From assembly GCF_900313065.1 (NCBI RefSeq), contig NZ_OMPU01000008.1, forward strand, positions 248,240 through 312,239: 64,000 bases of DNA, given 5' to 3'. Each line of letters begins with the position of its first letter. Within the stretch, counting starts at the first letter, position 1. The DNA comes from Kiloniella sp. EL199 (lineage in GTDB: Bacteria > Pseudomonadota > Alphaproteobacteria > Kiloniellales > Kiloniellaceae). Position numbers and translations under genes: made by a program. Positions 24,535 through 32,500 of this stretch are shown here, piece by piece. The notes beneath the pieces were generated by a model. That model was not told where the DNA came from. It did not search any database and saw only the letters and a list, made by a program, of their open reading frames with translations.

Positions 24535-25446
24535 TCAGCTTTCTTTCGTTCTCACCCGTGATGGAAAGACTTTCCAGCCCAGATTCACCGCGGCAGCACT
24601 GAGCAAGATAAACACAATACCAATGAACTGAAGAGCACTCAGTTTTTGATCATAAAAGATATAATCAACAACCAAAGCAACTACCGGATAGATAAAGGAT
24701 AAAACAGCAATAACCGGTGTCTGTAGTTTCTGAAACGCAGAATAGAGAATGATGTACATGAAACAGGTATTGATCAATCCAAGCGCAAGCAGATACCCCC
24801 AAACCTTGGTATCGGAAAGCGTTGGAGCCGTTGAGAAATCAACCAAGGGACTCAACATGACAATCCCCAGAGTTACCTGAATAAAAGCAATCAGATGGGG
24901 GCGCATACCGGTTAATCGCTTGGTGATGATTGTTGTTATCGTATAGAGAATAGCTGCACCCAAGGCAAAACCTGCCCCTTCAATCATAGAAGTATCGCCT
25001 TGAAAACTATTGGCGTCCAGCTCAATGACAAAGATCAGGCCCAGGAAAGCCAGAATAAGCCATGCAAACTTGTGAAGATTAAACGCTTCACCCAGAAACA
25101 ACGCCCCAAAAAGAACAAGAAAGAAAGGCTGCGTGTGATAAATGGCTGTATTGATTGAAATAGGTGACAGCTTGAAAGATGTAAAAAGCAGGATCCAGTT
25201 ACAAACCAGGGCAAAACCGCTCAACAGAGCAAGGGTTATATTCTTTTTGTTCAACACATCTGCGGTAAAATAGCCCTTCCACCAGCAAAACAAGCCCAGC
25301 CCGATTGCCCCGAAGACACATCTGAAGAAGACAATATTAAATGGCGTCTGTCCGGATTCAAAAACGAACAAGCCGATAAAGCCGGAAAGGAACATCGCCA
25401 GAGACATCTGGGCGACACCAATATTCAAACGAAAAGCCGGGGCCAT
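24535..25446 (-). CDS. EamA/DMT superfamily transporter
   Basis: The 303-residue protein has about ten hydrophobic segments arranged as two EamA repeats (about residues 10-140 and 150-285), the layout of drug/metabolite transporters such as RhaT or YdcZ-type exporters. Sequence such as VFESGQTPFNIVFFRCVFGAIGLG in the first repeat fits. The substrate is unknown. It converges on the upstream LysR gene and is divergent from another LysR gene (start 25596), which may regulate it. Confidence 0.9.
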   Translation of the reverse strand: MAPAFRLNIGVAQMSLAMFLSGFIGLFVFESGQTPFNIVFFRCVFGAIGLGLFCWWKGYFTADVLNKKNITLALLSGFALVCNWILLFTSFKLSPISINTAIYHTQPFFLVLFGALFLGEAFNLHKFAWLILAFLGLIFVIELDANSFQGDTSMIEGAGFALGAAILYTITTIITKRLTGMRPHLIAFIQVTLGIVMLSPLVDFSTAPTLSDTKVWGYLLALGLINTCFMYIILYSAFQKLQTPVIAVLSFIYPVVALVVDYIFYDQKLSALQFIGIVFILLSAAAVNLGWKVFPSRVRTKES

Positions 25447-25595
25447 TTTCTTAAACTTTCATAGACGATAAATTAGAAGTTTTCCCGCTTTATCCCGCTA
25501 TATGATAACAGAACAATTTACGGCGTTGTCTTCAATATGGGTTGATATATAATTTCTGTAAAACAAGAAGATATTAGGCTGAATAAGATAATCTA

Positions 25596-26522
25596 ATGCT
25601 AAAAAAGCGAAAACTGCCGCCACTAAACTCCTTAAAAGCTTTTGAAGCTGCAGCGCGTACCCGTAGCGTTAAACTCGCTTCAGAAGAGTTAAGCGTATCG
25701 GCATCAGCTGTTAGTCAGCAAATCAAAACTCTGGAACAGTGGATGGGGTTTAGATTGTTAAAACGTGGCCCCAATAGCTTTACCCTCACAGACAAGGGGG
25801 AAAGGTATTTGACACAGCTCACTGTTTTATTTGATAAGCTTGATATTGAAACAGCCAAAGTCATTCATAACTTTAAAAAAACAAAATTGCGGATATCGAC
25901 CCTCCAGTCCTTTGCCGCGGAATGGCTTTCGCCTCGGATTAAAAGTTTTCGTGAAACCTACCCGGAAATACAGTTGGAGTTATTGACATCAGATTATCTC
26001 ACTGATCTTGCAAGCGAGGAGATTGATCTTGCTATTCGCTATGGACCGGGGGGATATAAGGGTGTGAATGAAGAAAAACTTATGGATGAAATGATTGGTC
26101 CTGCTTGTCATCCTGACCTTTGGGAAACAGATAAAATTCTTTCTGATTACACTTTGCTCAGAGATTCCGGGGGGCCTGAGGGGATAAAATTATCCCTGGA
26201 GAGATGGTTAAACAACACATCTAATGGACCGGGTAATCATGATGACAGTATAGCCTTTAGCGATACACATCTGTTGATTAGTGCTGCAAGACAAGGGCAG
26301 GGAGTCATGTTGGGGCGTTCTGTTCTGATAGCAGATGATATACGAAAAGGAGATCTTGTTCCTGTGATGTCCGACTGGCAACAATCTCCTTTTAGCTATT
26401 ATCTGGTCCATTCAGATATTCGCGGGCTTTCAGCAACCGCAAGACATTTCCGGCGATGGTTGCTCGAGGAAGTCGAGAAATTTGAGAAACAGCTACCTGA
26501 TTCTCTGAGAGTACCCGGTTAA
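25596..26522 (+). CDS. LysR family transcriptional regulator, GcvA-like
   Basis: The 308-residue protein begins RKLPPLNSLKAFEAAARTRSVKLASEELSVSASAVSQQIKTLE, the GcvA/AmpR-type helix-turn-helix start, followed by a substrate-binding domain with LRISTLQSFAAEWLSPRI and the DLAIRYGPGGYKG stretch typical of the GcvA subgroup. Targets are unknown; the divergent EamA transporter gene 149 bases away is the most likely one. Confidence 0.93.
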   Translation: MLKKRKLPPLNSLKAFEAAARTRSVKLASEELSVSASAVSQQIKTLEQWMGFRLLKRGPNSFTLTDKGERYLTQLTVLFDKLDIETAKVIHNFKKTKLRISTLQSFAAEWLSPRIKSFRETYPEIQLELLTSDYLTDLASEEIDLAIRYGPGGYKGVNEEKLMDEMIGPACHPDLWETDKILSDYTLLRDSGGPEGIKLSLERWLNNTSNGPGNHDDSIAFSDTHLLISAARQGQGVMLGRSVLIADDIRKGDLVPVMSDWQQSPFSYYLVHSDIRGLSATARHFRRWLLEEVEKFEKQLPDSLRVPG

Positions 26523-26579
26523 GTTAACTGGCTTGATTAATGCATAGTTTTTTTTGCTTGTTCGCTTAACAAAGGAAAC

Positions 26580-27071
26580 ATGAAAATGTACGCGAAAATC
26601 ATTCTGTTGCTGCTTTCTTTTTCTTTAGCAAGTTGCGTCACAACACCAGTTGTCGATGACACAAAAATCTACTTCAGCGATCAAGAGCTTATCGCCGCAG
26701 GGGCAACGCAGTTAATGGGCTCTGATATTGTCGGAGCACTTGCTGGAAACACCCTGTACGGCAGATATGTTGATCATACAAAATCAGAACAGAACCCCAA
26801 TGAAAATCATTGGGTAGAGTTTGTTTCAGGCGATGGCCGTGTTGCCTATTACGATTTCACTCAACTTGTTCAGGGCACATGGCAAATACGAACAAACCTG
26901 ATCTGCTTTAACTACCAGTTTGAAATTCCCCAACCAGAGAACTGTTTTGTTGTCTATGGTCTGGGCGATCGGCACTTCTTTATTTCAACCCGACAACAGA
27001 CAACGGGTGATGTTGTAACAACCGTTCTGGGTCGCAAAAATGGTAATGTGGAAGGGCTGGAACTAAAATAA
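26580..27071 (+). CDS. Putative lipoprotein of unknown function
   Basis: The 163-residue protein has a signal peptide with lipobox LASC (Cys at about residue 19), so it should be lipidated. The mature part (GNTLYGRYVDHTKSEQNPNENHWVEFVSGDGRVAYYDF, then GTWQIRTNLICFNYQF) has the pattern of a small beta-rich protein, with CFNYQF and NCFVVY each containing a cysteine. I recognise no family. AAAGGA before the ATG supports the start; an alternative Met lies two codons later. The 242 bases between this gene and argC contain only a weak hairpin. Confidence 0.75.
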   Translation: MKMYAKIILLLLSFSLASCVTTPVVDDTKIYFSDQELIAAGATQLMGSDIVGALAGNTLYGRYVDHTKSEQNPNENHWVEFVSGDGRVAYYDFTQLVQGTWQIRTNLICFNYQFEIPQPENCFVVYGLGDRHFFISTRQQTTGDVVTTVLGRKNGNVEGLELK

Positions 27072-27313
27072 CAGTAGATCTGTTTGATGAGAGAAGCGTT
27101 AACTGGCTTTATGAAAAGTTATAGAAGCCAATTTTGACGACAGTTTATTTAACGACGGTAAAGTTTTGACATTCATCGTGGCAATGCTAACCAAAACCTG
27201 TTGTGCCCAGTTACTTGCTTCATATGCATACGGATATCCAAGTTTCTGTATTGAAATACAAAAAATAATGTGTAGTTTTAGGGCACGTATTATTACTTTT
27301 TGAGGTTAATCCA

Positions 27314-28261
27314 ATGTCGACAGGCAAAAGAATATTTATTGATGGCGAAGCTGGCACTACTGGCCTGCAGGTCCGTCAACGCCTGGAAAATCGGCAAGAC
27401 CTTGAAATAATGTCCATCGCACATGAATTACGGAAAGATCAAGCTGCAAGAAAAGAGCTGTTAAACTCTGCAGATCTTGTCATCTTGTGCCTGCCGGACG
27501 CCGCAGCAATTGAGGCCGTGTCTCTGATTGAAAATCCGGATGTGCGCGTTATCGATGCCTCGACAGCTTACCGTGTTGATCCGGACTGGATTTATGGCTT
27601 CCCGGAAATGACAGAAGGTCATCGGGAAAAAATTGCAAACTCCAAACGGGTCAGTAATCCCGGCTGTTATCCGACCGGTGCCATTGCGTTATTGCGGCCT
27701 TTGATTGAAAGAACCCTTCTATCCAAGGATGCCTTGATCAACGTACAGGGGGTTTCCGGCTATAGTGGTGGTGGCAAAGCCCTCATCGAAATTCACGAAA
27801 GTGGTGAGGTTGAACCCTTTGGCACCTATGGACTTTCATTACAGCACAAACATGTGCCTGAAATGACCCTGCACAACGGTTTGACACATAAACCATTGTT
27901 TGTGCCATCAGTCGGTCACTATGCCCAGGGAATGCTGGTATCAATACCGCTACACTATGCGCAGATGAAAAGTGGCGTGAATGGCACCCTGATTCAAGAA
28001 GGCCTTGCCGAACACTATCGGGGAAGTCGATTTGTAAAGGTCAAAGCCCTTAACAATACAGACGATCTTGAACGCGCTGCATTCTTAAGACCAGATGCCT
28101 TGAATGGCAGTAACGAACTAGAGCTATTCGTTTTTGCGAATGATACCGCAGAGCAAGCGCTTCTGATCGCGCGTCTTGATAATTTGGGTAAAGGCGCATC
28201 AGGGGCCGCGGTACAAAACCTTAACTTGATGCTTGGTCTGGCAGAAGATGCCGGTCTATAG
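27314..28261 (+). CDS. argC: N-acetyl-gamma-glutamyl-phosphate reductase (type 2)
   Basis: The 315-residue enzyme reduces N-acetylglutamyl-5-phosphate with NADPH in arginine synthesis. It has [17 protein letters not shown] (nucleotide-binding start), [18 protein letters not shown] containing the catalytic cysteine, and [14 protein letters not shown]. Length and the short N-terminus fit the type 2 (shorter) ArgC of alphaproteobacteria. No other arg gene adjoins. A GAGG ribosome binding site precedes the ATG. Confidence 0.95.
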   Translation: MSTGKRIFIDGEAGTTGLQVRQRLENRQDLEIMSIAHELRKDQAARKELLNSADLVILCLPDAAAIEAVSLIENPDVRVIDASTAYRVDPDWIYGFPEMTEGHREKIANSKRVSNPGCYPTGAIALLRPLIERTLLSKDALINVQGVSGYSGGGKALIEIHESGEVEPFGTYGLSLQHKHVPEMTLHNGLTHKPLFVPSVGHYAQGMLVSIPLHYAQMKSGVNGTLIQEGLAEHYRGSRFVKVKALNNTDDLERAAFLRPDALNGSNELELFVFANDTAEQALLIARLDNLGKGASGAAVQNLNLMLGLAEDAGL

Positions 28262-28302
28262 AGATTAAGAGCCTTTAGAGTTTTGACAAATTGAAGACAA
28301 TA

Positions 28303-28326
28303 AAAAAGGACGGGAAACCGTCCTTT
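28303..28326. terminator. Intrinsic terminator after argC
   Basis: AAAAGGACGG and CCGTCCTTTT pair around GAAA, a stable tetraloop hairpin with A-run and T-run flanks, so it can work in both directions. It lies 42 bases after argC and 32 bases after the convergent gene. Confidence 0.92.
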
Positions 28327-28357
28327 TATTTATCCGATTGATAATCGTTCTTCGCTC

Positions 28358-28705
28358 TTACCCGACAGGGTACCATTGTTGGCAAAGACGAGGGCCACGG
28401 GCTTCTTTATTACCATTGATACCAAACTGCAGCATCTTCAATGTTCTGTTTGCCAGTTCACGAATATGAGATTCCGGAACACCTGCACGACTTAATTTAG
28501 AGCGGGATTTTTTTGCCCTTTCTTTATGAGCCGCAGATTTTTGAAGTTGATTCACCTTGGTATAAGCTTTGGCAAGACATACTTGCTGTTGATACCAACG
28601 TGGCTCGTTAAACTGTGCATGACTTGGTGTAGAAACAAAAAGCGTACTAATGCCAATAGCGGCAACAAGTGCAAAAGTAACAATACATCTGGTGCCTTTA
28701 GGCAT
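28358..28705 (-). CDS. Secreted or periplasmic small protein of unknown function
   Basis: The 115-residue protein has a clear signal peptide ending in STPSHA before QFNEP (cleavage about residue 30). The mature protein is basic, with two cysteines (VCLAKAY and RLCQQW) that could form a disulfide, and a helical, Lys/Ala-rich middle. I do not recognise the family. It converges on argC across a shared terminator and is divergent from the gamma-carbonic-anhydrase-like gene. Confidence 0.7.
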   Translation of the reverse strand: MPKGTRCIVTFALVAAIGISTLFVSTPSHAQFNEPRWYQQQVCLAKAYTKVNQLQKSAAHKERAKKSRSKLSRAGVPESHIRELANRTLKMLQFGINGNKEARGPRLCQQWYPVG

Positions 28706-28875
28706 ATTTTCTGCTCTCCAGCAAAGGTAAAAACTTGATCACGAGATCTTATATATGGTTTCCAGGTGATTTAAAAATGGTAAAGATGAGACAAAGAAAT
28801 TTTTTTATATCGCACTTTTTTGTTTTTGTTAACTAAATATTTTGCGCAAACATCTCTATAGAAAGCGAAAATAAC

Positions 28876-29421
28876 GTGTCTGGCCTTATAAAATCCTATC
28901 GCGGCATATCACCCAGAATATCCAAAGATGCATTCATAGCAGAGAACGCAGTTATTATTGGCGATGTTGAAATCGGGGCAGGGACGTCAATTTGGTACAA
29001 CTGTGTTCTGCGCGGTGACGTCAATTCTATTACCATCGGTGAAAACACCAATATACAGGATGGCACAATCATACACGTCAATCACGACCGGACTGGCGGT
29101 GATTACCGGGAAACAGGTGGCGGCATTTCAACACGCATTGGAAGCGGCGTTACCGTTGGTCATATGGCGTTACTACATGCCTGTGAAATTGAAGATGATG
29201 CCTTTATCGGTATGCGGTCCGTCGTCATGGACAAGGCTATTGTCGAAACAAACGCCATGGTCGCTGCGGGGGCGTTGGTTACCCCGGGTAAAGTTGTGCC
29301 AACAGGAGAGCTCTGGTCCGGTTCACCCGCAAAAAAATTCCGCGTTTTAAAACCAGCCGAACTCGAAGAAATAAAATACTCCGCAGCAAACTATAAAAAA
29401 TTGAGTGAAAGCTACTCATGA
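28876..29421 (+). CDS. Gamma-class carbonic anhydrase-like protein
   Basis: The 181-residue protein has the left-handed beta-helix of hexapeptide repeats (NAVIIGDVEIGAGTSIWYNCVLRGDVNSITIGENTNIQDG). The three metal-binding histidines of gamma carbonic anhydrases lie in IHVNHD and GHMALLHAC. YrdA/PaaY-type proteins of this class bind zinc; catalysis is not always shown. It starts with GTG at 28876, since no in-frame ATG comes before the conserved SYRGISPRI. An 11-bp hairpin overlaps the end of the gene. Confidence 0.9.
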   Translation: MSGLIKSYRGISPRISKDAFIAENAVIIGDVEIGAGTSIWYNCVLRGDVNSITIGENTNIQDGTIIHVNHDRTGGDYRETGGGISTRIGSGVTVGHMALLHACEIEDDAFIGMRSVVMDKAIVETNAMVAAGALVTPGKVVPTGELWSGSPAKKFRVLKPAELEEIKYSAANYKKLSESYS

Positions 29422-29442
29422 TAATTAAATAGAGTAGCTTTC
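29407..29442 (+). terminator. Hairpin at the end of the carbonic-anhydrase-like gene
   Basis: GAAAGCTACTC (29407-29417) and GAGTAGCTTTC (29432-29442) form a perfect 11-bp stem overlapping the last codons. The following T-run is short, so termination efficiency is uncertain. Confidence 0.6.
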
Positions 29443-29460
29443 GCTAGGTGTTACCTAAAA

Positions 29461-29488
29461 CAACGGTTACAAACATTTGTAACCGTTG
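29461..29488 (-). terminator. Terminator of the giant RTX gene
   Basis: CAACGGTTACAA and TTGTAACCGTTG form a perfect 12-bp stem with a four-base loop. On the minus strand it is followed by TTTTA. It is 15 bases after the stop codon of the 1,821-residue gene. Confidence 0.8.
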
Positions 29489-29502
29489 ATGAGTAACAAA
29501 GG

Positions 29503-32500
29503 CTATTGAATGATCAAGTTATCATTATCAAGCAATGAGTTAACCAGTTCTTGGCTATCTGAAAAACCATTTAGCAGATCAATTCCTTCCAGTGCGATAG
29601 AAGTTGTTGTTTCCATACCTTCACCAAACTGGTCAGGATCGATTTTAATCAAAGTATCATTGCCATCATAACTGATATCCAGATAGTCATTCAAAAGCGC
29701 GGCCAGATCGTCATTCTCCAATCCATTACCCAAAGGGGCATTTTCAAATAAATCTGTCAGATCAATTCTGTCACCTTCATTTGGATTAAAGTCTGTTATA
29801 GTATTATCAAAGCCAAGATCTTCTGTCGTGAAAATGAAAACATCACTACCTCCGCCACCGATGAAAATATCATCCCCGGCATTACCGATAAGGGTATCAT
29901 CTCCATCACCGGCAATAAGGATATCGTTTTGATTTGATCCTGTCAGATCAGAACCTTCCTGGATCGTGATCTCAACGGACGCATTTTCTGTCTGTTCTCC
30001 ATTTGTCACTTCATATTCGAAAGAAGGCAGATTGCCGGAATCGTCCATGGAAAACAAAATGCTTTCGGTTTGTTCATCATGATTAACATCACCACCCTGT
30101 GCATTATCAGCACTGGTAATTTCATGACCAGATTTCAGTCCATCATTATGTAACAGGACACTATCGGGAATAACAATCTCGTCAGTGATATTGGTAATGA
30201 CTTTGTCATCAGAAGCAATCCAGGTTTTACCATCAATGTTCAAGACTGCTTGTGATGTATCACCATCAAAATCCTGAACCGTATAAACAAAACTTTCAGT
30301 AAATGCCTCTGTAAACTCTTCAACATTATAGAAGTATTCACCGGTCAGTGTATTGACCTCCAGCTTTGCATCTTTATCGGTCAGAATTGTTATGATGTTA
30401 TCATCTTCCTGCCCATCATCATTCTCATCTGTGTAAGCCTGACCATTATAAACAACTTCGGTAATGATCAGAGGTTCATCCGCACTGATAAAATCATTGG
30501 CAAAAAGGTTACCATTTGCATTCCCTCCATCTTGCTGATTATTAATCAGTGCTGCATTGAGGTCATCGTAACTGTTAATTATGATAGGGGCCTCTTCGTC
30601 TTCTCCTGTATCAACCTTTTTGATGTGGTCAAGATCATCGCCGATACCGACACCAACAATATCAATGTTGTTGGTGCTGAGATAATCATTCCAGTCATCA
30701 TATTGTTGGTCTGATGGTGTATTGTTTTCTCCCCAAGGTTCACCATCACTTAGGAAATAGATACGATTGACTGCGTTGGGATCAACGTTAAAATCATTCT
30801 GAATAACGTTCAAAGCATCAACATAATCTGTTGATCCTGCTTCATAAGCAAGCGCATTGATGAAGGTTTCAAAATCAGAATAATTATCAAAAATCCCGTC
30901 AAATTCTGCATCAGAAGAGAAGGTGAAAATTGATATCTTGGTAATGCCATTATCGTAATACTGCTTTGCAGCATTCTTAACGGCATCTTTTTGTAGATCC
31001 CATTGTTCCTGACCGACGCTCCCGCTTTCATCCAGTGCAAATGCAATGTTATAACGGGCTTGTCCATCGTCAATCAAAACAAGATCTGCATCGTCAACTG
31101 CCGCAGGAACGTCATCAACAATCTTAAGATCAATATAGCCTTCGACAGGGTCATCATCACCATCCGTTGCTGTGAAAGGTATGGTAAGGGACAAGATGTT
31201 CTCACCAGCAATATCGGCGTGATCCAAAGCTTTGATCAAGGTAAATTCAAAGGTACCTTCTTCTGCATTAAATTCTACGGTAAAGACAGCTTCCCCATTT
31301 GCGCTGGCGGTTAAAACCCCCGTGTTGGCATTAAAACTGTAATCATCCAGATCAACACCACCGGATTTCAATCCAAGTTGAAGTAAATCGGCAAGCTGTT
31401 CATCCGAAACATAAACCGAACCAGCCTCATCAGTACCAAAATTCACGTTCAGATCGCCAGAAGCAACCAAACTTTCTTTTTCAGGGTCACTACCATTTGG
31501 CAAATCATCCTCATCCACCACATGTGCTGCCATCAGGCTTACACCATCAATGTAGGCACCGAGCGTATTTTCCTGCCCTGTGCCGAGGAATGTCAGGTTC
31601 GTAGGTTCACCTGTACCAGACACGACAACGGTGACCTTTTGCCAACCCTCATTGGCATTGGTAGAATTCTTGACAATAACCTCTTGATCACCCCAAAGAA
31701 CCTTGAAGCTACTGCTATCAGATTGCCCATCATTAGGGCGCGGAGCATACCAGAAGGTTAATACATAATTTTCACCAACATTTGTCCCTTCGACTGTTTG
31801 CTCCAGAGTTGCGTTACTCTCGGGTCCATTATGGCCGTCCAGTTCAATTTTACTGTTACCCTCTTTGGGGGCAATACCCCCAATATTACCTTTTTGAACT
31901 TCAAACTGATTGCCAGATCCGCTGCCCCATCCCTCAATAACATCAAAAGTATCCCAGCCATTTCCATTTAGCGGGTTGGTTTCAAAGCTGCCATTAATAA
32001 TGAGTTCTTCATTCTGAACAGGTGTAAAACGTGGTGCATCGTCCTCAATTGTAAAGACACTGGTTTTGTCATCAAATAATAAAATTGATGCACTGCTTTC
32101 TGCTGTATCGTCATCGCCGTCAGTCACTTTTACAGTGAGCTTCAAACCGACTTCAACATCGTCCTCTGTCAGAAGAGAAAGTGCTTCGTCAGTATCTGTC
32201 TTATCCGGATGATCCAGTGCCATGTACTGCTCAAATACCAAGTCAGTATTATCAGGATCATTCACATCATCAACAAAGATGCGGAATGCGATGCCTTCAA
32301 GGATATCGTCCTGATCTGCAAATTGATCGAACCGTCCAACAATCTGTCCATCCTCCAGAAAGAGGAATATTGTCGTATCCTCATAATCTGCACCACTGGT
32401 GCCCTGGGTGACAGAAAGCATGGTTTCGATACCCTTTGCCAAGGTAGGTTCACCAACCAGGTCTTCTGTCAGGCCGTCTAGCGTCAACTCAAAAATATGT

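Noticed and set aside
27103-27135. Terminator after the 26.6-kb lipoprotein gene
   Set aside because: TGGCTT/AAGCCA gives only a six-bp stem with a large loop and a short T stretch.
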